Made by a program: the position numbers and the translations under genes
The notes under the pieces: model-generated
The model's input: only the letters and a program-made list of their open reading frames with translations
The model's database searches: none
Told to the model about the DNA's origin: nothing
Source of the DNA: Paramacrobiotus metropolitanus
Taxonomy: Eukaryota > Tardigrada > Eutardigrada > Parachela > Macrobiotidae
Assembly (NCBI RefSeq): GCF_019649055.1
Contig: NW_026570309.1
Coordinates: 434,001-498,000, forward strand
Length of the DNA stretch: 64,000 bases
Reading direction: 5' to 3'
Shown: positions 1-9,479 of the stretch, one piece after another
How positions within the stretch are numbered: the first letter of the stretch is position 1
Layout of the letters: each line of letters begins with the position of its first letter

Positions 1-1684
1 GTGGCACGCTGTATGAAATACAGGCCCGCATGCCGGAATCGCTTTGTCAACAAGCCGGTGTCAGTTCTTGTACAACGGTTAACTGGACACCGTACAGAAC
101 AACAGGAACTTCGGCATCGGCTGGCTCAGGGAATGCGCTAGCGGTTTCCTGTGGGTCACAGTGTGATACGGATCCCAATTCGGCATGTGCCACTTCTTGT
201 AGTACGTGCGACGCAGGCGGCACTGTCGACGGTAAGCAAAAATTACTCAAGTACCACCTTTGCATCCGTTCACTCTTAGCCCTTGTTATCAGCTAGGTAC
301 TGTACTGTATTGTAAGCACATACGCACCTACAGATAACCTACGCCGATTAACTAGTAATCTATAATTACTTCCTGCATTACCATCGTTATGACTCGCGGT
401 GTGGTCGCATCTGTTAATAGGCGCAGATACACCGGTGACTCGCCGGTACAACGTGGGCACAACTTCCGGAAGTTTTAAATTTTATTATAAAACCTTTAAT
501 ATCAAGGATCGGGTAGCTGTGATATACGAAAACCATATTATCCATGATACCGGTTGTGTCGGCGAAGAGCAAACCGTCACTGTTACATTCAGCGGTCAAT
601 CTTCGGAGGTGCGCGTCGACGTCGAACCCAACTGTGCAGGCACAACTGGTACCGCATGGAACTTCCGGTTGGCCTGTCCCGAAGCATGTGCGAACGGAGA
701 AAGCCGCGTACGGCTGATGAACGGTGGCCGAGAAATTACCAGCGGAGGTGTGGTGTACATCAGTAAAGACGCCGAAACGCCGTCTCTTGCGGCGTACTAC
801 TGCAATAATAACCAGCGCATCGACTGGCAGCTGAAATTGGATGCCTTTTCGCACACTACTGGCAAAGTGTTCTGCACCGAAACAACGCTTACTAGTCAGA
901 AGAATCCTTGGACAAGCATACTATCGAGTTCGGGAATACGTGGAGGGCGCGCGACACTGACATGGACCGACGCCGCCGGTGTCACTGGTTCAATCACCTT
1001 CTCCATTGCCGGCACCCAACCTCCAACTGCCGAAATCCGGAATCTCATAGTGACTGCTTCCGGAAATTTGTGGTAAGTACTAGATCAGCTTTAGCTTGAA
1101 TTTTGCTGGGTTAACACTTCCGTATTCATTCTCTCAAGTGAGAGAGACAAACTAAATTTCTGTGATGTGATTCAAGGGAGTTACGCACTGCACTTTAAAA
1201 TTCGATGAAATCGGTTTCCAGGTATCCTCCATATGTTGCTGAGCATGAGAGTGGTCTACGCCAGTTCGTCAGTGGACAGCCGTTAATATCATCGGATAAC
1301 GGTGTCGGAATTTTCCAGCTTACCAATCCCGTGCCAACCTGCGAGCAAGTATGGAGCTGGAAGGCCAACGTACATGCTGGTGTTCAGTGGCTTAACGCGA
1401 AACAACGCGATGCAAACCAGTGGATGCAACGCCAGCGCCAGCAAGCTCTCGCTGAAATGGGCCGCAATGTGCCGGTGCCAGATCGTACAGAGGCTAACTG
1501 CCAGTTTAGCGACGGGACGACCCGTACGATCAACGATGCGGTAGCGATGAAGATGTTCAATGGGGCTAGCGGTGGTAATTATGCCGCCTGGGATAACGGT
1601 AAAGGGAAGTGGAAATTCAATCCCATGAACGACTTACCGAAACCGTTCAACTATGTTAACCGAGTTTGTCAACTCGTTCGCTAA
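1..1684 (+). CDS. Membrane protein with C-terminal lytic-transglycosylase-like (SLT) domain, 5' end outside window
   Basis: Three exons: <1..231, 421..1072 and 1222..1684. Donors are GTAAGC and GTAAGT, acceptors TTAATAG and TTTCCAG, and the phases (1 and 2) keep the frame open throughout. The last exon starts YPPYVAEHESGLRQF, continues with GVGIFQLTNP and ends with FNGASGGNYAAWDNG. This ES...GxGIFQL layout is that of bacterial lytic transglycosylases and goose-type lysozymes, with the Glu of HESG as expected catalytic residue. The upstream part is cysteine-rich and probably extracellular. The missing N-terminus can be inferred from the inverted copy at 9.5-11.7 kb, which begins with a type II membrane anchor. 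The likely role is cleavage of bacterial peptidoglycan outside the cell. The SLT module looks bacterial in origin, but introns in the gene argue against contamination. The domain call rests on motifs only; the gene model is well supported. Confidence 0.72.
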
Positions 1685-2810
1685 TAAAATTCTTGTTATT
1701 CCGATGAATGATAACATGTAATCCCCGTTGTTGGTCGATACCGCCATTTTACGATGCATTTCTCGACGCATTCAGCATAAAAATATTAAACATGCATGTG
1801 ATTCTGTACAAACATAGTTAAACGTAAGAATTAAAGTTTAGTGGTTGAGTTAAGAATTAAAAACTCAACCAAGTATAAATGATCGAAAATTAGGTACGGG
1901 CAACAGCATTCGTGACGCGTCCAACAATTCGAGAGCAGTAAAGAAACGGGTACAGGTAGAAAAATAAATATCAGCTGAAAAGTTCTGTACATGTCTTTTT
2001 ACTCCTGTGGAAACCTGTAATATCAGCACCTGTGCGGGGAAATTGCCGACCCTGGAAACAAAGCGCAATCCCTTCAGGTTTTTCTTGTCAGTCACTCGTT
2101 AAAGCCGTCGTAATATCGAAGCAAGAATACCGAGTCTGTAATGAGCAATAGGCATGTGCATGCGGGCACAGTACTGCACATGTGCGCAGAATGTTTCAGA
2201 AGAGAGATAGCACTGGGTTCTATGGCTTGAATTGTTATTTCGTTGATTACAACGTTTTTCGGAAAGATTGTAACTGTCAGGTAGGCAGTGAAATGTAGAG
2301 AATTTATTTCTCCACATTTCAGTGTAGAATTTGTCAAGTAAAACCTTATGAGAGAGTTTCAGAAATCATTAAACGAAATAGTCTTGTGCTGCGCTACTGC
2401 ACGGCACTGCCAAACGAGGGTGTTCACAGACTGATCTCCCAAATGGGATTTAGACATTTTCGGTAAAACTTTCCTTGTATCGCTCATTTCAGATTTTCCT
2501 AAACAAGTTATGGACCTAATTGTAGAGAAATAGATTCTCTACATTTTGGTATGCGGATAATAGCTGAACCAGCAGAAGAAATCGTAATACAAGCGTAAAA
2601 GACTTACGCCTCTGTAAATGCCTATGTACAATCTCTTCTGAAATATTATCGGCGCAAGTGTTGTACAGGGAATCTCTCAGGCCCGCCTGCACATGACTAT
2701 TGCTTATTGCCGTTACGTCTGCATGATGGCTGCGTCAAGCTAAAACCGGTATTGCGTAAGAATTTTTGTATAAGTGACACGTTCGAACGTCGGTTAAAAT
2801 TACTTAAAAT
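1685..2810. other. Intergenic, no gene seen
   Basis: AT-rich sequence downstream of the SLT gene with no open frame showing a recognisable domain. From about 2650 it begins to resemble the upstream region of the tiny-peptide genes (a GCCGTTACGTCTGCAT stretch also found near 4710), which marks the start of a diverged copy of that unit. Confidence 0.5.
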
Positions 2811-2895
2811 GACTGTACATCCGAATTAAAGGATGTCTCGATTGCCGGCTGACTGAGTCCGAACGTAAGGCGTTAAGCTTTTGACGACTCCTTGG
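2811..2895 (+). promoter_or_regulatory. Upstream block of tiny-peptide gene A, diverged copy
   Basis: The block has the order TGTACA, AATTAAAGGAT, ATTGCCGGCT, CGAACGTAA and TTGACGACT. The same order occurs before the genes at 5080 and, inverted, 8249. GCCGGCT lies about 255 bases before the start codon here, 251 at 5080 and about 258 at 8249. That constant spacing supports a promoter-proximal element. The downstream half is diverged here. Confidence 0.55.
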
Positions 2896-3098
2896 CACGG
2901 AATAGCCTAAGGCATAATCGATTTATATGCACAGCACAACAAGATTTTGTTATAAAGACAACTGCGCAATTCACGGCCTGTCTCCTCAGAAATGCTAAAA
3001 CTCGGACGGAAAATTTTGCAATCCTCAATATTTACGTGCCTCGAATTTTGCCTCTCTATAGAGCCAAAGCGGTCAACAAACGTTAGAATAGCTTACAA

Positions 3099-3185
3099 AT
3101 GGATCACATTGGAGCGGTTTCCGTTGCCGGCTCCGTATCCGCTAATTCCAGAGATGGATTCTACTATTCCGTGTATAATAAATAA
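3099..3185 (+). CDS. Tiny peptide, YYTxYN family, shortened member (A)
   Basis: A 28-codon open frame with in-frame ATG and TAA. Its N-terminal half (GAVSVAGSVSANS) aligns with the genes at 5080 and 6497, and it ends RDGFYYSVYNK instead of RDGFYTSDYYTIYNK, so four residues of the motif are missing without loss of frame. The related upstream block lies at the usual distance. It may be a functional short variant or an early stage of decay. No signal peptide or known domain is visible; function unknown. Confidence 0.55.
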   Translation: MDHIGAVSVAGSVSANSRDGFYYSVYNK

Positions 3186-4594
3186 TATGCCAAGACGTCA
3201 GGATTTGTTCCTTTCCATGCCTGCAAATCTCAACATTCCATAGAGCATTTTTTTCTGTGATAACTGCGTGTTTTTGTTTGTACTTACTTGATGATCAAAA
3301 GTTTCTAATACAGTAGTTCTGAGTGTACTCCTGCCAAAGATTTTTAATACCTTCAAAGTAATCCTGTCATGATTAAAATCTGTGAGTTTTTAACAGATTG
3401 TTGGTTGGATTACGTGGAGTTACTGTTGCGGTTGTGGCAATGATTATACATACATTAATACAAGGAAACGAACATTCGGTTAATTTTTCGATTTTAGCAA
3501 GTATTACATCAGTAGATCATCCGTCAATCTCAAAATCAGAATAATCTAAAAGAAGAAAACAAGCAAAATTTTGCTAGAACTGATTTGTGCGAAACTTCTT
3601 TTCAAGTTGAGTGTCGCCACTTTGTATACAGAAGCGCCTCCGGAAATGGTAAGTATACCAAAATCAGTACTTTGGCAGCAGAGTGAGCAGACTGCGTCAG
3701 AAGCAAGTTTAGACACAGTTACATGTAGTTTAGTTAAAACCGGACATCGGAACCTTAATCGCCATTTAACGCTTATCGAGCTCTCGGAAGTAAATCTTTG
3801 CCGCTTGAGGATACCGGGGCTTGTCGTCTACGCCGCGCGATGTCCGTACGGTGCATTGACGACGAAAGGCAACCGCAGGTCGCTTGGCAAATCAACACAC
3901 ACCGCGCCGGACACCCTTTAATCACCATAATTCATCGTAAAAAAAATGCACACAATAAGAAACAACGAGATGAATGACACCGATCAACAAGGGGCCGGGT
4001 GGGAGGGTTAAGCGAAATATGCAAACAAAACCTCAAAATGCAGTATAACGATAGTTTTTCTCATTGCAGCCCTACGCCCTGGACTATACTTTTAGCTTTC
4101 AACGAACTGCTTAATTCGTTGCCAAGCACTACGAGAGCTCTGCGTTAACGACATTTAATGCTTTCAGCATTAAATGCCAATAACGAAAATTTCCAAACTA
4201 TGCGATACAAGGGCATTATAAACAGAGTACGATACACTTAGGTTTCCGCTTCTAAAATAAATTGGTGAAAATTCCTGATAAAAGTACAGATGCCTCTACG
4301 CAAGCCGACGTCTGCAGGCATGTTAGGGTTTGGGAAATGGAAACATCACTTTGTTAAAGGCGAATCCAAGCGAATAGTTTCCCGGAGGTTAGCAAACTAT
4401 TGACATAATGTTACGGGAAATTAGCGCGTAATTACAGTTTTAGTGCATATTAAGGAAACTATACAAGTATGAATCTATATACGCGGCTAATCATATAACA
4501 CTGCTATTTGTAATACAGCTTCGTCATGTGTTTGCAAAATTATTGATTTAATGCTGTCTAGTGTCTAGATAAACTTGATAATGTGCACAGATCA
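3186..4594. other. Intergenic, no supported gene
   Basis: An open frame of 116 codons at 3571-3921 lacks an ATG start and any recognisable domain, so I do not call it. The rest is AT-rich and unstructured by eye. The next duplicated unit starts near 4595. Confidence 0.4.
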
Positions 4595-4795
4595 TCCACA
4601 TGCGTGAGTGCGCGGTAATGAACTTGAAACGAGTGCGGTGTGCCCTCGGGCTTCACACACAGTGCCGCTCACTCCGTCGTGTCTAGGTACTGTACCGAGA
4701 ACCGCAGCTGCCGTTGCGTCTGCATCAGTGTTACTCAGTTATATGGTGTCAAACGAACAATTGTTAAAGAAACGCTTTAACGCGTTGGTGAAATG

Positions 4796-4945
4796 AGTGT
4801 ACACCTGAATGAAAGGATATTTCCGTTGCCGGCTTATCAAGATCAAACGTAACGTGACAAAAGTCTGACGACCACAAGCCCTGGGGACAACGATGAGTTG
4901 CACGTGCAGCTGCCATCTGCAATATAAGTAAGCGTTAAGCCAATC
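4796..4945 (+). promoter_or_regulatory. Promoter region of peptide gene B with TATA box
   Basis: Contains GAAAGGATAT, CCGTTGCCGGCTT, CAAACGTAACGTGAC, then CTGACGACCACAAGCC, GACAACGATGAGTTGCACG and a TATA-like AATATAAG at 4921-4928. The same order recurs inverted upstream of 8249, and the TATA-proximal half recurs before 6497. TATA-to-ATG spacing is about 155 bases. Confidence 0.6.
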
Positions 4946-5079
4946 TCTCTCTCATAATTTTCACTGCAACCGAACTTGAATCTTAACTGAAACTGCACTT
5001 TAGCCACTACTCCGAATTTTTTTGTGGTCGAAGATTTCTTTTCTGCCATCGGTTTTTATTTGGCACGACGGAACGAAAA

Positions 5080-5190
5080 ATGGCCTGCAACACAAGTAAT
5101 GGAAAGACGGTGTCCGATGCTGGCTCACCGTCGGTTAACTCCCGAGATGGATTCTACACTTCGGACTATTACACTATCTACAACAAATAA
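5080..5190 (+). CDS. Tiny peptide, YYTxYN family (B)
   Basis: A complete 36-residue open frame, MACNTSNGKTVSD through SRDGFYTSDYYTIYNK, ATG to TAA. The N-terminal half is small and polar (Asn, Ser, Gly, Thr); the C-terminal 16 residues are tyrosine-rich and nearly invariant across the family. No signal peptide or membrane segment is visible. The coding sequence is better conserved between this gene and the inverted copy at 8249 than the flanks are, and a TATA box and AATAAA signal lie at sensible distances, so I regard it as a real gene. It matches no family I know; function unknown. Confidence 0.75.
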   Translation: MACNTSNGKTVSDAGSPSVNSRDGFYTSDYYTIYNK

Positions 5191-5447
5191 ACGAGTGGTT
5201 ACGTTAAACAACTGCCCTACGATTGTCCTACAATGTGCCAGTATTTCGTGGAACCTTTTTCCTGTGATCATGACGCGATTCCGTTTTGTACTATACGTTC
5301 CTGCAACTGTTTTTGCTCCACAAAGTTTTTGTTGTTTCTTAAAGATGTTACTATTGCAAAAAAGCCTGTGATTTTATGCATTCGGAACCCTTTATTGTTT
5401 GTTACGAGAAGATTTGATCACCCATATGTGGTGACAATGATTTATAC

Positions 5448-5453
5448 AATAAA
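5448..5453 (+). terminator. Polyadenylation signal of peptide gene B
   Basis: AATAAA about 258 bases after the stop codon at 5190, in an AT-rich 3' flank, the first canonical signal on this strand after the gene. Confidence 0.4.
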
Positions 5454-6303
5454 ATCGAAAAACCTTATTAATTGGCTCTTGATTCGTATTGGTGAATGAC
5501 CGCCATGGAAACTCGCTCTTCCTCGTTTGTCGATGCAATCAAAACCATGTAGTCAAAGAAGCGTTAATTTCTCAAATAGAGGATAATTATTCGCCATTCA
5601 AAAAAATAAAACCTGCAATTTTGTTACCGCAGTAAATAAGCTCATAGTAAAACTACTTAAATGGTGTAAAAATTTAATATATATATATAGATATAGAGCA
5701 TGACAATGTACTACCTCGTGAATGCACAAAAACACGGCTGTTTGAACACGGAACGTGCTGTACATACCACAAATGAGTGATATTACTTACGTATTATATA
5801 GATATAACTGGTTTGACAGGACTTTGTAACATAGTAATAATAATTTTTCAGTGACAACTTACATGATTCGATTTGATGAAACTGAAGAAAACTTTACTGA
5901 CAAGTGACAAATAACTTAAAATTTACTTTATGATCGGTCAAAAATCAGTAAAAATTTAATATGACTGACAACAGATGGTCGACGCTGTGCAGCATTTTCC
6001 GTGCAATAAACAAACTGTATGTGCATTGTGCATCAGCGGTTTGGCTGCTTGCCAACTTGTTTGCTCCACGTTCATGGATGGACAGAAGAAGCCCCCGAGG
6101 GATGGTCATTACTCACTAAACCGTGAATCTTGCGTGCTAAAGTGATACCGCGAACACCAGTCGCGGTTACGTTTACCGCTTGCCAAAAGACAAAAGCTCA
6201 CATTTGACACTTCTAGCAAACCACGGGTGACTGGGCCATGCCATCAAAAGGACGACACTGGTGCCGGCATTGTGGATTACGATACAAGTGAGATGAATAG
6301 ATT

Positions 6304-6360
6304 GACGATTGCAGCCCCGGGGACTGACGAGCTGCACTTGCTTGCCGCTTAGTATAAAAG
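6304..6360 (+). promoter_or_regulatory. TATA box and proximal element of peptide gene C
   Basis: TATAAAAG at 6353-6360 is preceded by GACGATTGCAGCCCCGGGG and GAGCTGCACTTG, which match the proximal promoter elements before the genes at 5080 and 8249. TATA-to-ATG distance is about 145 bases, as in those genes. Confidence 0.6.
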
Positions 6361-6496
6361 GAAGTTTGTGCACAACATTTACACAATCAATTCAGTGCTT
6401 ACCTGAAATTCTTGACTTTTATGCAGCGAATCGAAAAATAATAACTGCAAAGGCGTTCTGTTTTACAACTCGTCTAGTACGATACTTCCATTCAAA

Positions 6497-6607
6497 ATGG
6501 CCTCGAATGCGAGTGAATACGGAGCTGTTTCCGGTGGTGCAGTGCCTTCTGTGAACTGCAGGGATGGATTTTATACTTCGGATTATTACACGATATACAA
6601 CAAATGA
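6497..6607 (+). CDS. Tiny peptide, YYTxYN family (C)
   Basis: A complete 36-residue open frame starting MASNASEYGAVSGG and ending CRDGFYTSDYYTIYNK, ATG to TGA. Its length equals that of the genes at 5080 and 8249. The C-terminal 15 residues are identical to theirs, while the N-terminal half differs at most positions. This pattern fits selection on the C-terminal motif. A good TATA box precedes it at the family-typical distance. No signal peptide; function unknown. Confidence 0.75.
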   Translation: MASNASEYGAVSGGAVPSVNCRDGFYTSDYYTIYNK

Positions 6608-8044
6608 GTTCATGAGAGGATTGGAACCCGATAAGATTTAGAATGCAGTATCCCGCTTACCGCGTCTGTGATACAGTCTGTTGATCGATTTTTATAGTTT
6701 GTGACTGATTTTGTTCCTCTTTCAAGCATGAGACCAAATTGCTCACTTTTGACAAGCCTGTCAGTATTACTTTTTTATGTGGTTGTTCTTGATTTTTGTG
6801 AACAGTATTTATGTAATACCGTCAATTTGATTGACTGTGATTTGCGCTCCAGTCGGAGCTGTTCAGATGCAATAAAAATAAAATTACAAAAATTATTGAT
6901 ATTAGACTTGGTAGAGCACTTGCACAGTGTTAATTAGTAATTCCCGCACAGACGGTGCAGTACGGAATGTTTGGCTGTATTATGCATGGTAGTCTCTGTC
7001 ATGTTGTTCGCTATAAATTTGATGAAATTCCATTACGGCAAAGCCACGAGTTTTCGGTTTATCGGCGAATGAAACTTCAACTTACGACGTACGAAGTCGC
7101 ACAGCTTCAAACACCACACCGTAAAGTCATAAACTGTTATAATTACCGTATCTTGTGCATATACGAAAGCACCTCACAACATGATCATGAACGCGCCAAA
7201 TACCGGCGCAACAGATGGGGACTAAAACCTACTGGTCAGTCAAAAAAACGAAATCAAAAGAACGAAACGTAATAGCGCCGCAATACTATGGCAGTCGCGC
7301 CTCATGAAGCTTACCTGGGCACAAAATCAACTTCCAGGAGAAGCGTAACAAGACCTCTACACAAAGGTCAGCTCTAGACACGATGAGACTAATCTAAGTA
7401 CGCGTACAAAATTCGCAGAATACACTGCTACGAAACGTCAATGCCACAATTCCTGTTCGATGAACATTTTCTAAGGCTTCTGTCCATTTCTTTCGCGTAT
7501 CTGTGGTTTAAACTCCGATTTTACTGCAATCTTATTTTAAGACTGGTATCATATATTGCTAGTAAGTTTCTTTGTTAGCTATTTGTCGTATTTTTGTCCA
7601 AATCCGGGCTATCGAAATATATTCATAATATTTTTGTTTTATACACGTACGTAACAATAATATGTTTAGATACGTTCAGAATTATAAAAAAGGCTTTTCT
7701 TGCTGGCAAATCGCCAATGATTCAATGTCAGTTTTAGTGGCAATTCATCAAGCTGCTTATGTAATTAAGAGTTTAGCATACGTCGCGCATGACATTGGCT
7801 GGATGGAAAAATAAACACCATCATTTTCCACTATTTAGGAGCAATACCCAAATATTTTAATAAATTTTTTCTTTTTTATTGTGAGCAATGCCGGAAATTT
7901 GGCAGACCATATTTCACATAACAAACAAATACAAGCAGTAAACAAAAATCACAGATCTGTAAGATACACATAGTAAAAACTCTAAGATCGAACGCCAGAA
8001 ACTTCGTGAGAAAAGATCAACTACAGGAACAGGCAATACAAAAT
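6608..8044. other. Intergenic, centre of the inverted duplication
   Basis: AT-rich sequence with an AATAAA cluster near 6872. A 105-codon open frame at 6955-7272 starts without ATG and shows no domain, so it is not called. The axis between the plus-strand units and the inverted unit at 8.0-8.7 kb lies in this stretch. Confidence 0.4.
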
Positions 8045-8138
8045 GGAGGAGTGCATTTATCACAGGTAAACCATTCTTCGGAATACTGATACATCGTAGG
8101 ACAAGAGCGGATCAGTATGTTTTGACGAAGCCCCTCGT

Positions 8139-8249
8139 TCATTTGTTGTAGATGGTGTAATAGTCCGAAGTGTAGAAACCATCTCGGGCATTAACCGACG
8201 GTGAGCCGGCACCGGAAACCGTCTTTCCGTTATTTGTGTTGCAGGCCAT
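8139..8249 (-). CDS. Tiny peptide, YYTxYN family (D)
   Basis: A complete 36-residue frame, MACNTNNGKTVSG through ARDGFYTSDYYTIYNK. The frame is open upstream for another 46 codons, but the start at 8249 matches the ATG of gene B and sits about 140 bases after the TATA box at 8387-8394, so I use it. It differs from gene B at only a few residues (Asn for Ser at 6, Gly for Asp at 13, Ala for Ser at 21). AATAAA follows near 7875. Function unknown. Confidence 0.75.
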   Translation of the reverse strand: MACNTNNGKTVSGAGSPSVNARDGFYTSDYYTIYNK

Positions 8250-8349
8250 TTTTGATTGCGTCGTGCGAATCACAAACAGACAGCAAAAAAGAAATTTTCG
8301 GCAAATACAAAAGTGCAATTTTAGTGAAGAAAACTTTGGAAGCTTGATT

Positions 8350-8525
8350 GCATTGAGTTGTGGTGAACAGACCGGCTTGACGCTCACTTATATACTGCAG
8401 GTTGCAGCGGCACGTGCAACTCATCGTTGCCCCGGGTCTTGCAACCGATCGTCAGACTTTTGTCACGTTACGTTTGAACTTGTCAAGCCGGCAATGGGAA
8501 TATCCTTTCATTAAAGTGTACAGTC
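8350..8525 (-). promoter_or_regulatory. Promoter region of peptide gene D with TATA box
   Basis: Read on the minus strand it gives GAAAGGATATTCCC, CATTGCCGGCTTG, CAAACGTAACGTGAC, CAACGATGAGTTGCACG and TATATAAG at 8394-8387. It matches the promoter of gene B along its length and keeps the E-box-like GCACGTGC. Confidence 0.6.
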
Positions 8526-8728
8526 ATTTCACCAACGTGTGAAAGCGCTTGTTTGACAACTATTCTGTTGGCACCCACTAATTGAGTAACACTGATGCAG
8601 ACGCAATGGCTGCGGTGGTTCCCGGTAAATTACCTGGACACGACAGAGTGAGCGGCAGCGCGGGAAGCCCGAGGGCACATGGCACTCGTTTCAAGATCAT
8701 TCCCGCTTACTTACACATACGATAATAG

Positions 8729-9479
8729 CGCACATATGAACTACCCTAGCATGTAGTGACATGTACAAGTATTAACCTTATTAATTTACAAACAAATCAC
8801 GAGTTTGAAACGGAAGGGTACTGTACTTGTATTTTTACTATTTCTACACGGTTTTCAGGCGCACGTTGCCAACACCTTAAAAACTGGTTCAAATACGTAA
8901 ATTATTTTACGGTATCTGTGGGGGTTTCACGTTAACAGTGTTTCATAATGACGTCTGCTCTGGGTTCTCTGGAGCAGTTACCATCATAGTCCATGAAAGC
9001 CATTCGCTTTCTTAGGGGTAATGGTTCCCAACATCCCAGAACTGTTGCGTCGTGGTATTGTAATAAAAATAAGATAAATTTCCATTAATTTCATTTTTTT
9101 GGAATGGAATTAGCGGCTTTTCAACAGTTTCTATATGTGGTTTCTTTTCTCAGAATCGCCGCTCGCGAACGTCGAGCGTTTGATGTTCCATCTGTAGTTG
9201 GTAATATGCATGTGCTTGTTTCTTCTGTTTAACTACCGTATACAGAGTGTATGTGGCAAGATTTATAGACGAAACATTAATTTTGGCGAAAGTCCTTAGG
9301 AAATTTTTATACATATATATGTGTTTGGGCTCATTCGACATTTCTGTTTCCTCAGTTTGCTTCGTAGACCTACGAATAAGTTCAGCCTGGTGTAAGAATA
9401 ATTATTATTAGTACTTTATTTGGAGTCATCGGTAAAGCACTTCTGTACATGATTACTCATCGGAATAATAAACAAATTA
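8729..9479. other. Intergenic, nothing seen
   Basis: AT-rich sequence between the inverted peptide unit and the broken SLT gene copy. No supported open frame or repeat. Confidence 0.4.

Larger units (their letters stand above)
4595..5275 (+). repeat. Left arm of inverted duplication carrying peptide gene B
   Basis: From about 4595 (CTTGAAACGAGTGC, then TGTGCCCTCGGGCTTC) through the peptide gene to its 3' flank (TGTCCTAC..TGTATCAGTATT-like), this stretch matches the reverse complement of about 8045-8728. Upstream region, coding sequence and 3' flank are all shared, so the whole transcription unit was copied. Differences are scattered substitutions and small indels, so the copies are not recent. 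Confidence 0.8.
8045..8728 (-). repeat. Right arm of inverted duplication carrying peptide gene D
   Basis: Reverse-complement counterpart of about 4595-5275: promoter, coding sequence and 3' flank are collinear. Together with the SLT gene copies at 1-1684 (plus) and 9480-11693 (minus), this indicates one larger inverted duplication that included both gene types. Confidence 0.8.

Noticed and set aside
1205-1684. SLT exon as a bacterial contaminant gene
   Set aside because: The exon begins at a spliceosomal acceptor in phase with upstream exons, and a second spliced copy exists in inverted orientation in the same window.
3571-3921. 116-codon plus-strand frame
   Set aside because: No ATG start, no domain, no splice context and no counterpart in the inverted arm.
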